This document shows positions 38,140 to 46,769 of a stretch of DNA of 64,000 bases, piece after piece; position 1 is the stretch's first letter; every line of letters starts with the position of its first letter. The notes beneath the pieces are model-generated. The model made no database searches. It was not told the DNA's origin and saw only the letters and a program-made list of their open reading frames with translations. Both the position numbers and the translations under genes were made by a program. This DNA is from Marinicauda pacifica (GTDB taxonomy: Bacteria > Pseudomonadota > Alphaproteobacteria > Caulobacterales > Maricaulaceae): contig NZ_SRXV01000001.1 in the NCBI RefSeq assembly GCF_004793635.1, forward strand, positions 558,501 through 622,500, given 5' to 3'.

Positions 38140-39975
38140 GATGTGCTGCTCGACAACTTCGAGAAAGCCGTCGGCATAACGTTCCAGCTTGCGTTCGCCC
38201 ACACCGAACAGATCGCCCATCTCCACGACATCGCGCGGCCGTTCGCGCGCCATCTCGATCAGAGTGCGGTCGGAGAAGACGGTGTAGGCCGGCTTGCCGG
38301 ATTCGCGCGCGAGTTCCGCCCGGTGGCGGCGCAAGGCCTCGAAGAGTTCCTGATCCTGGACGGACAGTTCCGATTGCGCCCCTGATGAGCGCATGCGGGC
38401 GACTTTTTCGGCCCGGCGTTCCTGGGGCGGGCGCAGCCGGATCGGCGCGCGGCCGAACAGGATTTCCTTGCCGCGCTCGGTAATCAGCCATTCGCCATAG
38501 CCGTCGATCGGTTGATCTATGGCGCCCGCCGCGAAGAGTTGGCGAAAGACGCTCATCCACTGGTCCTTGGACAGGTCCTCACCGATGCCGAATGTGGGCA
38601 ACTGGTCGTGGCCGCGGGCGGTGATCTTGTCAGTCTTCACCCCACGCAGCACGCCGATCAGGTGTTCCAGGCCGAAACGCTGGCCGGTGCGCGCGATCGC
38701 CGACATGGCCTTCTGGGCCAGGACGGAGCCGTCGATCAGGGCCGGGGGATCGTCGCACAGATCGCAATTGCCGCAGGGTTCGATTGTGTCGCCGAAATAG
38801 GAGAGCAGGGACTGGCGGCGGCAGGAGGGCGCTTCGCAATAGGCGATGAGGGCGCCGAGCCGGCGCGTTTCCATCGCCTTGCGGGACTCGTCCGACTCGC
38901 TTTCGGCGATCTGACGGCGGCGCAGGGCGGCGTCGCCCAGCGACCAGAGCAGGAGAGTATCTGCCGGTTCGCCGTCGCGCCCGGCACGCCCGATCTCCTG
39001 GTAGTAGGCTTCCATCGATTTGGGCAGGGCGGCATGGACGACGAAGCGCACGTCCGGCTTGTCCACGCCCATGCCGAACGCAACGGTCGCGCACATCACC
39101 ATGGAATCGCTGGCCACGAAGCGATCCTGGCTCCGGCTGCGCGTGTCTGGGTCGAGGCCGGCATGGTAGGCCCCCGCATCGACACCTTCGGCCTTCAGAC
39201 GCTGGGCATAGTCCTCGCACGCCTTGCGGCTGGCGCAGTAGACAATGCCGGCCTGGCCGGGGCGCGCCTTGATGAAGTCGCGCGTCTGATTGAAGGCCGA
39301 TTGCTTGGCGGCGACGGCCAGATGAAGGTTCGGCCGGTCGAAGCCGGACACGAACTCGCTGGGCGGACCGGCAAAAAGGCGCGCGGCAATGTCGCGCCGG
39401 GCCGCGGCGTCGGCCGTCGCGGTGAAGGCGGCAATCTGGGGCCGGCCCGCAGCGTCGGCCAGCTCGCGAATGCGCAGATACTCCGGGCGGAAGTCATGGC
39501 CCCATTGGGAGACGCAGTGAGCTTCGTCCACCGCGATCATCGTCAGGCCGCTGCGGCCGAGCTTTTCGGCCAGTCCCGGAACAGCCAGGCGCTCGGGCGC
39601 GAGGTAAAGCAGGCGTAGCGTGCCCTGTTCGAGCTTCTGCCAGGTCTCTTCGCGGTCCTGCGGGCTGTCGGCCGAGCTGAGGCTGGCGGCTTCGATCCCG
39701 TTCGCGCGCAGCGCCAGGACCTGGTCGCGCATCAGGGCGATCAGCGGGGAAATCACCAGCGTCAGGCCGGGCCGGATCAGAGCGGGAATCTGGTAGCAGA
39801 GCGACTTGCCACGCCCGGTCGGCATCACGGCGAGCACGTCTTCGCCGGCCAGCACGGACGCGATTATCTCGCCCTGGCCGGGACGAAATTCACGGAACCC
39901 GAAAACCTCGCGCATGGCCTTTTGCGCGTGGGTCAGGTCGGGCCGGGCAGAAGAGCGGGAATCACCGGAATTCAT
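38137..39975 (-). CDS. recQ: ATP-dependent DNA helicase RecQ
   Basis: 3'-5' helicase of recombination and replication-fork repair. The 612-residue protein has motif I MPTGRGKSLCYQ, DEAH box VDEAHCVSQWGHDFRPEY, TATADA, motif V/VI CATVAFGMGVDKPDVR and IGRAGRDGEP, the RecQ zinc cysteines (SCRRQSLLSYFGD then EPCGNCDLC), a winged-helix RQC domain (about 410-500) and a C-terminal HRDC domain (LSVQDQELFEALRRHRAELA to GERKLERYADGFL). I chose start 39975 (MNSGDSRSS); the frame extends upstream by 17 residues with no clear ribosome site for either. It ends inside the palindromic element. Confidence 0.96.
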   Translation of the reverse strand: MNSGDSRSSARPDLTHAQKAMREVFGFREFRPGQGEIIASVLAGEDVLAVMPTGRGKSLCYQIPALIRPGLTLVISPLIALMRDQVLALRANGIEAASLSSADSPQDREETWQKLEQGTLRLLYLAPERLAVPGLAEKLGRSGLTMIAVDEAHCVSQWGHDFRPEYLRIRELADAAGRPQIAAFTATADAAARRDIAARLFAGPPSEFVSGFDRPNLHLAVAAKQSAFNQTRDFIKARPGQAGIVYCASRKACEDYAQRLKAEGVDAGAYHAGLDPDTRSRSQDRFVASDSMVMCATVAFGMGVDKPDVRFVVHAALPKSMEAYYQEIGRAGRDGEPADTLLLWSLGDAALRRRQIAESESDESRKAMETRRLGALIAYCEAPSCRRQSLLSYFGDTIEPCGNCDLCDDPPALIDGSVLAQKAMSAIARTGQRFGLEHLIGVLRGVKTDKITARGHDQLPTFGIGEDLSKDQWMSVFRQLFAAGAIDQPIDGYGEWLITERGKEILFGRAPIRLRPPQERRAEKVARMRSSGAQSELSVQDQELFEALRRHRAELARESGKPAYTVFSDRTLIEMARERPRDVVEMGDLFGVGERKLERYADGFLEVVEQHI

Positions 39976-40053
39976 GACCGGCAAGCTAGCCCGGTATTGT
40001 ATCCCCGCAATAGAGCAGGCTGCCACGTATCCGCGCGGGGGCGGGTTTGTGCA

Positions 40054-40320
40054 CTACCAGAAAAGCCGAACCAGAGCGTAGATGATCGCCGCCCACACCG
40101 CGGCCGAAAACAGTCCGGCCAGAATCGCACCGGCCCAGAAGGCCAGCGGATGAGAGGTGTCGGGCTTGTCATGCACCGTGGACGCGCGCGAGAACACTGA
40201 CGACCGGGAGCGCGTCCGCTTGCGTTCGGATGATTTGGGCGCGTCATCAAGCACCGCCCCGGCGCGCGTGGATTTCCGCCGCGGGCCGTTCGCCAATTCA
40301 ATCATAATGCTGTCTGACAC
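40054..40320 (-). CDS. Small basic protein with C-terminal membrane anchor
   Basis: An 88-residue protein: an Arg/Lys/Ser-rich soluble part (RKSTRAGAVLDD, SSERKRTRSRSS) followed by one or two helices (about 63-85, LAFWAGAILAGLFSAAVWAAII) at the extreme C-terminus. I chose GTG 40320 because AGAGGCGG lies just before it; ATGs at 40305 and 40362 are alternatives. No family recognised. It lies 78 bases upstream of the recQ start on the same strand and could share its transcript. Confidence 0.55.
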   Translation of the reverse strand: MSDSIMIELANGPRRKSTRAGAVLDDAPKSSERKRTRSRSSVFSRASTVHDKPDTSHPLAFWAGAILAGLFSAAVWAAIIYALVRLFW

Positions 40321-40484
40321 CCCGCCTCTGTCTGGAGTGAACTCTTGCAGGCCGAACTTCATAGCGCAAGGCTCAAATGCGCGATCGAATGGCAGGTTGC
40401 GCGCGCCTGTCTGCCAGGCTCAGCTTGCCCGGCGCGGCCGGGCTCAATAAGGCTGGCCGTCGAAAGCTTGAGAAGGAAGTCGCC

Positions 40485-41693
40485 GTGACCGAGAGCGCGC
40501 TGTCGCATATCCGAGTGCTGGACCTGTCGCGTGTTCTCGCCGGGCCCTGGTGTGCGCAGATCCTGGGCGATCTGGGCGCAGATGTGATCAAGGTCGAGCA
40601 TCCGCGCTCCGGCGACGATACGCGCGGCTGGGGTCCGCCTTTCGTCACCGAGGCCGATGGCACGTCCGGCGACGCGGCCTATTATCTGTGTGCGAACCGG
40701 AACAAGCGCTCGATCGCGGTGGATATTTCGACCCCGGAAGGCCAGGGCGTGATCCGCGATCTCGCTGCCAAAAGCGATGTGGTGATCGAGAATTTCAAGA
40801 CGGGCGGACTGGCCCGGTATGGTCTCGACTACGCGGCCCTGAAGGCGGTGAAGGAGGATCTGGTCTACTGCTCGATCACCGGATTCGGGCAAACCGGGCC
40901 GCGCGCTCAGCTGCCCGGTTACGATTTTCTGATCCAGGCGATGGGCGGGCTGATGTCTATCACCGGGCATGACCGGCCCACCAAGGTCGGCGTTCCGCTG
41001 GTCGACCTGTTCACCGGCGTCTACGCCTCGACGGCTATCCTGGCTGCGCTGGCGGCACGCGACCGGGGCGCTGGCGGGCAGCATATCGACATGGCGCTGT
41101 TTGACGTGCAGGCGGCGCTGCTGGCCAATCAGGCCATGAATTTCCTGGTCGGCGGCGCGGTCCCGGGACTGCCCGGCAACGCCCATCCCAATATCGTGCC
41201 CTACCAGGATTTTCCGACGGCGGACGGACGCATCGCGCTGGCCGTGGGTTCGGACGGCCAGTTCGCGCGGCTGGCGGCGGCGCTGGATCATCCCGAATGG
41301 GGCGAGGACCCGCGTTTCGCCAAGAATCGCGACCGCGTGGCCAACCGCGACGTCCTTGTCGCGATGCTCGAAGCGCAGTTCGCGCGCCATGACACCGGGT
41401 ACTGGGAAGCGATTCTGCACGCCGCCGGCGTTCCGTGCGGTCCGATCCAGTCGACAGATGAAGTTTTTGCAGACCCGCAGACAGTGGCACGCAATCTTTC
41501 GTTAAAAATGCAACGAGACGGGGGGGAATCGGTGCCTCAAGTGGCCAGTCCGCTACGTCTGGGAGGCACGCCACCCGTGTATCACCGTGCCCCGCCTAGG
41601 TTTGGCGAGCACACGGACGAGGTGTTGCAAGAGAGCCTCGGCATTGACGAAAAATGTCTCAAAGATTGGAAAATACGCGGGATCGTCCGCTGA
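40485..41693 (+). CDS. CaiB/BaiF-family CoA-transferase
   Basis: A 402-residue class III CoA-transferase that would exchange CoA between carboxylic acids. Family sequences: IRVLDLSRVLAGPWCAQ, LGDLGADVIKVEHPRSGDD, LYLCANRNKRSIAVD-type YYLCANRNKRSIAV, VVIENFKTGGL, and GVPLVDLFTGVYAS with the catalytic aspartate. The C-half has AGVPCGPI and a typical tail. GTG 40485 follows AGAAGGAAG; the frame extends upstream without similarity. It stands alone, so the acid substrate is not indicated; succinyl-CoA to dicarboxylate transfer is common in such genes. Confidence 0.92.
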   Translation: MTESALSHIRVLDLSRVLAGPWCAQILGDLGADVIKVEHPRSGDDTRGWGPPFVTEADGTSGDAAYYLCANRNKRSIAVDISTPEGQGVIRDLAAKSDVVIENFKTGGLARYGLDYAALKAVKEDLVYCSITGFGQTGPRAQLPGYDFLIQAMGGLMSITGHDRPTKVGVPLVDLFTGVYASTAILAALAARDRGAGGQHIDMALFDVQAALLANQAMNFLVGGAVPGLPGNAHPNIVPYQDFPTADGRIALAVGSDGQFARLAAALDHPEWGEDPRFAKNRDRVANRDVLVAMLEAQFARHDTGYWEAILHAAGVPCGPIQSTDEVFADPQTVARNLSLKMQRDGGESVPQVASPLRLGGTPPVYHRAPPRFGEHTDEVLQESLGIDEKCLKDWKIRGIVR

Positions 41694-41741
41694 AAAGCCA
41701 CGATTGCGATGATAAAACGTGGAGGCGATGGATAAAATCGG

Positions 41742-41756
41742 CTAACCAAGCGTTAG
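41742..41756. promoter_or_regulatory. Inverted repeat upstream of ompA, weakly CtrA-like
   Basis: CTAAC-CAAGC-GTTAG is a perfect inverted repeat 80 bases before the porin gene start. It also resembles TTAA-N7-TTAA, the CtrA site, with one mismatch per half. Either reading is tentative. Confidence 0.3.
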
Positions 41757-41836
41757 GAACATCGCGTCTGAGGTTCCATACACCTTCCAGGTGTTCAATG
41801 TTCACACGAAGGGCTCCGGCCCGGAGGGGATATATA

Positions 41837-42916
41837 ATGAAAAAACGGCTTCTAACAGCTGCGGCTGTCGGGGCCTTCCTAGCTGCGCCATCGGCGTTTG
41901 CTGAGGAGGGCTGGTACGTTCGTGGTGCGCTGGGTTACGGCGCTCCGAGCGATACCGATGTTTCCGGCTCGCTGAATGGCGAAATTCAGGGCGAAGGCGA
42001 TCTGCGCGAAGCGCTTGCCGTCGGCTATGAGTGGGCAAACGGCTTCCGTCTGGAAGGTGAACTGGCCCACCGCTTCAACGATACCGGTGCTGTCGGCAAC
42101 CTGCCCGAGAGCTCTTCGGACATCCAGGCCTGGTCCGGGATGCTGAACGGTATCTACGAGTTCAACCAAGGTGCCTGGTGGCGTCCGTACCTGGGCGCTG
42201 GTGTCGGTTGGGTCGAATCCAGCGTTTCCATGGCCGGTTACAGAAATGCGGCGGCCTATGCCGCGGCTCCGGCCTCGAACGCGACCGACTACTTCACGGT
42301 CGACGATTCCGATAACGCGCTGGCCTACAACCTGATCGCCGGTGTTGCTTGGGATCTGTCCCGGAACCTCGTTCTGGACACCGAGTACCGCTACTTCGGC
42401 TATGGCGAAACCGACTACGATCCGTCCGTAACGATGGACCGCATCGGTGGCCACGAGGCCTGGATCGGTCTGCGTTATCAGTTCGCAGCTCCGCCGCCGC
42501 CTCCGCCGCCCCCGCCGCCGCCGCCCCCGCCGCCGCCTCCTCCGCCTCCGCCGCCGCCTCCGCCGGCCGCTGACTGCGAAGATATCGGCCGCGTGGTCTA
42601 CTTCGAATGGGATCGCTCCAACGTCACCGATCAGGCCCGCTCGGTCCTGAACGCGGCGATCAGCGATGCCCGCGATTGCGGCGTGTCGTCCGTGGAAGTT
42701 GCCGGTCACGCTGACCGCTCCGGTGCCGCCAGCTACAACGTTGGCCTTTCCGAGCGTCGTGCCCGTGCGGTCCGCGACGAGCTGGTTCGCCTCGGCGTCC
42801 CGGCTTCGGCTATCTCGCTTGAGGCCTACGGCGAAAGCCGCCCGGCCGTCGAAACGCCGGATGGCGTGCGCGAGCCGCTGAACCGTCGTGCGGAAGTGAC
42901 GATCGACCTGCGCTAG
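41837..42916 (+). CDS. OmpA-family outer membrane protein
   Basis: A 359-residue outer membrane protein: signal peptide (MKKRLLTAAAVGAFLAAPSAFA), an N-terminal beta-barrel of about 195 residues with alternating aromatic strands (GWYVRGALGYG, WWRPYLGAGVGWV, LDTEYRYFGYG, AWIGLRYQF), a linker of 25 consecutive prolines coded by 42491-42565, and a C-terminal OmpA domain with VEVAGHADRSGAASYNVGLS and RRAEVTI that binds peptidoglycan. ATG 41837 follows a strong GGAGGGGA. It is likely abundant, with its own terminator downstream. The proline run is much longer than the usual few prolines in OmpA linkers. Confidence 0.95.
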   Translation: MKKRLLTAAAVGAFLAAPSAFAEEGWYVRGALGYGAPSDTDVSGSLNGEIQGEGDLREALAVGYEWANGFRLEGELAHRFNDTGAVGNLPESSSDIQAWSGMLNGIYEFNQGAWWRPYLGAGVGWVESSVSMAGYRNAAAYAAAPASNATDYFTVDDSDNALAYNLIAGVAWDLSRNLVLDTEYRYFGYGETDYDPSVTMDRIGGHEAWIGLRYQFAAPPPPPPPPPPPPPPPPPPPPPPPPPAADCEDIGRVVYFEWDRSNVTDQARSVLNAAISDARDCGVSSVEVAGHADRSGAASYNVGLSERRARAVRDELVRLGVPASAISLEAYGESRPAVETPDGVREPLNRRAEVTIDLR

Positions 42917-42949
42917 ATCGCGCACGTCGTCTCACTGTCGAGACAAGGG

Positions 42950-42982
42950 AACGGCCCGGCACTTTGCCGGGCCGTTTTCTTT
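42950..42982 (+). terminator. Rho-independent terminator of the OmpA-family gene
   Basis: Eleven-base arms (42950-42960 and 42966-42976, AACGGCCCGGC) with a five-base loop, followed by TTCTTTTG. It starts 34 bases after the stop. Confidence 0.92.
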
Positions 42983-43156
42983 TGCCGTCATGCTGCATCG
43001 CAGCGAATACGAGCTTGCCTGCCAGTCGCCAGTCCGCGGCTTGACCAAGGCCGGTCCGCAGGGGCAAGACAGCGCCATAGCCTCTCGTCATTTCTGCGCC
43101 GCCGCCCCCGGATCCGGGGTTCGACGCCGGCGCACCCACGAACAAGGACCACCGTC

Positions 43157-44449
43157 ATGAGCAAGCCAGACACCCCGTATCGCAAGCGCGCCCTCGGCAA
43201 TCGGCCCCTGTCGCCCGAAACGCTGGCCATGAGCTATGGCTATGACGCGAAACTGTCTGAAGGCTCGATCAAGCCGCCAATCTTCCAGACCTCCACCTTC
43301 GTGTTTTCCTCCGCGGAAGAAGGCGCGTCCTTTTTCCGGGTCATGGGCGGGCGCGCCGAAGAGGGCGATCCGGCGACGCCCGGCCTGATGTATTCGCGGT
43401 TCAACAATCCCAATGTCGAGGTGATCGAGGACCGGCTGACCGTGTTTGAAGACGCGGACGAGGCCTGTGTCTTCTCCTCGGGCATGGGCGCGATCTCCAC
43501 CGTGCTGATGGCGTTTGCGAATGCAGGCGACGTGATCCTGCAGTCGACTCCGCTCTATGGCGGAACCGAAACGCTGATCCGCAACGTGCTGCCCAATTAC
43601 GGGGTGAAGAGCCATGACTTCGTGGCCGGCGCGCCGGAAGCGGAAATCCGCCAGAGCCTGGAAAACGCGATGAAGGACGGCACGGTCAAGGCGATCTATA
43701 CCGAGACCCCGACCAACCCGACCAATGAAGTCGTCGATCTGGAACTCATGAAGACGCTGGCCGACGAGCTTGGCGAGCGTCAGGGCTACCGTCCTCCGGT
43801 AATCGTGGACAACACGGTGCTCGGCCCGATCGGCCAGAAGCCGCTGTCCTGCGGTGCGGACATCATCGTCTACTCGCTGACCAAATATGTCGGCGGGCAT
43901 TCGGACCTGATTGCGGGCGCGGCGCTGGGCTCGAGCGAATACATGAAGCCGGTTCGCAAGCTGCGTTCCGCCATTGGCACCAATCTGGACGCCAACACGT
44001 GCTGGATGCTGGCCCGCTCGCTCGAAACGGTGACCCTGCGCATGAAGGCGGCATTCGAGAACGCGCGCAAGGTGGCGGAATTCCTCAACGACCATCCCAA
44101 GGTCGAGCGCGTGCGCTATCTCGGCTTCCTGGAAGAGGGCAGCCGGGACCACAAGGTCCATACCCGTCAGGCCGGGGACTATCACGGGTCCACCTTCTCG
44201 TTCGATGTGGCCGGCGGTCAGAAGGGGGCGTTCGCGATGCTGAACGCACTCCAGGTGGTCAAGCTGGCGGTGTCGCTGGGGGGAACCGAGACGCTGATCT
44301 GTCACCCGGGCAGCACGACGCATGCCGGCGTGGATCCCGAACTGCGCAAGCGGCTGGGCTTCACCGAGGGCATGGTCCGGGTCTCGATCGGTATCGAGGA
44401 CCCGGAAGATCTCATCGCGGACTTCGATCAGGCCTTGTCGAAGATCTGA
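43157..44449 (+). CDS. PLP-dependent trans-sulfuration enzyme (Cys/Met metabolism family)
   Basis: A 430-residue enzyme of the cystathionine gamma-synthase/methionine gamma-lyase family. The PLP lysine is K243 in YSLTKYVGGHSDL; other family sequences are GLMYSRFNNPNVEVIEDRL, SSGMGAISTVL, PLYGGTETL, YTETPTNPTNEVVDL, VIVDNT and the C-terminal SLGGTETLICHPGSTTHAGV. The exact reaction (synthase, lyase or sulfhydrylase) cannot be fixed from sequence. ATG 43157 follows ACAAGGAC. It is 37 bases before the M20 hydrolase gene and so may be the first gene of the arginine-catabolism operon, though a sulfur enzyme is unexpected there. Confidence 0.93.
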   Translation: MSKPDTPYRKRALGNRPLSPETLAMSYGYDAKLSEGSIKPPIFQTSTFVFSSAEEGASFFRVMGGRAEEGDPATPGLMYSRFNNPNVEVIEDRLTVFEDADEACVFSSGMGAISTVLMAFANAGDVILQSTPLYGGTETLIRNVLPNYGVKSHDFVAGAPEAEIRQSLENAMKDGTVKAIYTETPTNPTNEVVDLELMKTLADELGERQGYRPPVIVDNTVLGPIGQKPLSCGADIIVYSLTKYVGGHSDLIAGAALGSSEYMKPVRKLRSAIGTNLDANTCWMLARSLETVTLRMKAAFENARKVAEFLNDHPKVERVRYLGFLEEGSRDHKVHTRQAGDYHGSTFSFDVAGGQKGAFAMLNALQVVKLAVSLGGTETLICHPGSTTHAGVDPELRKRLGFTEGMVRVSIGIEDPEDLIADFDQALSKI

Positions 44450-44486
44450 TCGCCCGTCTTTCCCGCAGCAGCCCGATGGGGTGTTC

Positions 44487-45743
44487 ATGAGCGATTTCAC
44501 GCTCAACGGTGACGAAACCGCCGTTCTCGACTGGATCGAAAGCCGTGGCGATCACATGATCGCCACGGTCAAGGACTGGTCCAGGATCAATTCCGGCAGC
44601 CATAACGAGGCCGGCCTGAACCGTATGCGCGGTGTCCTGAAAGACGCTTTCGGCGAACTCGACGCCCGGATCGAGGAGGTCGAGCTTCCTTCCTCCCAGG
44701 TTGTCGAACGCACGGGCGAAATTCGCGACATCGCATACACGCCGGCGCTGAAGATTTCCCAACGGCCGGACGCGCCGATCCGCATCGTGCTGACGGGCCA
44801 TCTCGACACAGTCTTCCCCGAAGATGCCGGGTTCCAGGACTGGACGCTGTGGGACGAGGATACAATCAACGGCCCCGGGGTTGCCGACATGAAGGGCGGC
44901 CTGCTTGTCATGCTGCATGCCCTGCTGGGGCTGGAGCGTTCGCCCTGGCGCGACCAGGTCGGGTATGACGTGCTGATCAGTCCCGATGAAGAGATCGGAT
45001 CTCTGGGCTCGGGACCCAGGCTCGCTGAGCTGGGCGCGCGCGCCGATGTGGGCATGACCTACGAGCCCGCGCTGGCCGACGGTTCCCTGGCGGGCGCCAG
45101 GAAAGGCTCGGGTAATTTCTCGCTGCGCGTGCGCGGCCGGGCCGCTCATGCCGGACGCGAACACCATCTCGGGCGCAACGCGATCGTCGCCGCTGCCGAT
45201 TTTGCCCGCCAGCTCGACGCGCTGAACGGCAAGCGCGAGAACGTGACCTTCAATGTCTCGCGCATCGAAGGCGGCGGCGCGCCCAATGTCGTTCCAGATC
45301 TCGGAATTGTCCGGTTCAATTGCCGCGTGCCGGCCAAGGACGATGCAGACTGGGCCACGGCCCGGATGAAGGAGCTGTGCGCCGGGATCGATGCCCGCGA
45401 CGGAATCACCGCCGACCTTCATGGTGGATTTACGCGCCCTCCCAAACCGATGACTCCCGCCAATCTGCGCATGTTCGAGTGGACGCGCACTGCGGGCCGC
45501 ACCATCGGTCTCGACCTTGTCTGGAAGGATACGGGCGGGGTGTGCGAGGGCAATAATCTGTGGGCTTCGGGGTGTCCGAACGTGGATACGCTCGGCGTTC
45601 GCGGCGCGGATATTCACTCCGACCGCGAGATCGCCAAGCTCTCGAGTTTTCCCGAAAAGGCGAAACTGTCTGCGGTCATGCTGATGAAGTTCGCACAGGG
45701 CGACTTCGACGCCCGCGAAGCGCGCGCGCTCGCGCGCGGCTAA
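44487..45743 (+). CDS. M20-family metallohydrolase, possible succinylglutamate desuccinylase
   Basis: A 418-residue zinc hydrolase of the M20 (ArgE/DapE/carboxypeptidase G2) family. The metal ligands are visible: His and Asp in VLTGHLDTVFP, Asp in GPGVADMKGG, catalytic Glu-Glu in ISPDEEIGS, and a later His in RGADIHSDREI. A dimerisation domain lies at about 195-305. No signal peptide, so cytoplasmic. It sits directly before astA (15 bases) in the arginine succinyl cluster. No astE is present in the window, and M20 enzymes split N-acyl amino acids, so it could do the last AstE step; that is inference. Confidence 0.9.
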   Translation: MSDFTLNGDETAVLDWIESRGDHMIATVKDWSRINSGSHNEAGLNRMRGVLKDAFGELDARIEEVELPSSQVVERTGEIRDIAYTPALKISQRPDAPIRIVLTGHLDTVFPEDAGFQDWTLWDEDTINGPGVADMKGGLLVMLHALLGLERSPWRDQVGYDVLISPDEEIGSLGSGPRLAELGARADVGMTYEPALADGSLAGARKGSGNFSLRVRGRAAHAGREHHLGRNAIVAAADFARQLDALNGKRENVTFNVSRIEGGGAPNVVPDLGIVRFNCRVPAKDDADWATARMKELCAGIDARDGITADLHGGFTRPPKPMTPANLRMFEWTRTAGRTIGLDLVWKDTGGVCEGNNLWASGCPNVDTLGVRGADIHSDREIAKLSSFPEKAKLSAVMLMKFAQGDFDAREARALARG

Positions 45744-45758
45744 TAGAAAGGACGATTG

Positions 45759-46769
45759 ATGCTGGTTGTTCGCGCCGCCCGGCGGGCGGATCATGAGGCG
45801 TTCGTCACGCTCGCCCGGAATGCCGGGTCGGGCTTTACCAGCCTGTCGCTCGACGATGACGCGTTGGCCGCCAAGCTGGCCCAGTCCGAGGACAGCTATG
45901 CGCGCCGGATCGAGGATCCATCCGATGTGAGCTATCAGCTCATGCTGGAAGATTCAGAAAGTGGCCGCGTGTTCGGCACGGCGGCGGTCAAGGCGTGTGT
46001 AGGGGTCAAGAAGCCGTATTTCGACTTCAAGATATTCACACTGGCGCAGGCCTCACGCGAGGCCAATCAGCGCTTCGACATGGAAGCCATGCTGCTGGTC
46101 AACGACTTTGCCGGATCGACCGAGGTCGGATCGCTCTTCGTCGATGACGGGGTGCGCGGCAGCGGCGCAGGCCGTCTGATCGCGCAGTCGCGCTACATGC
46201 TGATCGCCGCCGATCCGGCGCGCTTCGGCCAGCGCGTGGTCGCCGAGCTTCGCGGTGTCGTGGATGCCGATGGCTATTCGGTTTTCTACGAACACGTCAC
46301 GCGGCCTTTCTTCCGCATGACGTTCGATGAGGCGGACCGGCTGAGTGCGGCTTCGGACAACCAGTTCATCCTGGATCTCATGCCGGTGCACCCGATCTAT
46401 GTGGACCTGCTGCCGAGCCAGGCGCGCGCCGTTATCGGCCAGACCCACCCGCACGGCGTGAATGCGCGCCGGCTTCTGGAGTGGGAAGGGTTTGAATACC
46501 ACCGCTATGTCGACATCTTCGACGCCGGACCGCTGATGTCTTGCCGGACCGAGAATACCCGCACGGTCCGCGACAGCCGGAGGGTGACGGTGGGCGCGGT
46601 GCAGGGCGAGCCGGTGCAGGCCGTCGTCTCCACCGACGCGGTTGACGATTTTCGGTGCGTTTTCACCGAAGTGACCGTTCAGGACTCCACCGTTGGCCTG
46701 AACGACGAGGCGCGCCGTGCGCTCGACCTGACGGACTCTGAAGCAGCTCGAATCTGGATTCGCGAATAA
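45759..46769 (+). CDS. astA: Arginine N-succinyltransferase
   Basis: First step of the arginine succinyltransferase pathway: succinyl-CoA plus arginine to N2-succinylarginine. The 336-residue protein has the AstA N-terminus LVVRAARRADHEAFVTLARN and AGSGFTSLSLDDDALAAKL, with an acyltransferase core including VGSLFVDDGVRGSGAGRL and AELRGVVDADGYSVFYEH. ATG 45759 was taken over a TTG three bases earlier; GAAAGGA lies upstream. Its TAA overlaps the astD ATG by one base. Confidence 0.95.
   Translation: MLVVRAARRADHEAFVTLARNAGSGFTSLSLDDDALAAKLAQSEDSYARRIEDPSDVSYQLMLEDSESGRVFGTAAVKACVGVKKPYFDFKIFTLAQASREANQRFDMEAMLLVNDFAGSTEVGSLFVDDGVRGSGAGRLIAQSRYMLIAADPARFGQRVVAELRGVVDADGYSVFYEHVTRPFFRMTFDEADRLSAASDNQFILDLMPVHPIYVDLLPSQARAVIGQTHPHGVNARRLLEWEGFEYHRYVDIFDAGPLMSCRTENTRTVRDSRRVTVGAVQGEPVQAVVSTDAVDDFRCVFTEVTVQDSTVGLNDEARRALDLTDSEAARIWIRE

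Noticed and set aside
43020-43156. Possible SAM riboswitch before the trans-sulfuration gene
   Set aside because: I looked for SAM-II or SAM-I conserved segments and found none.
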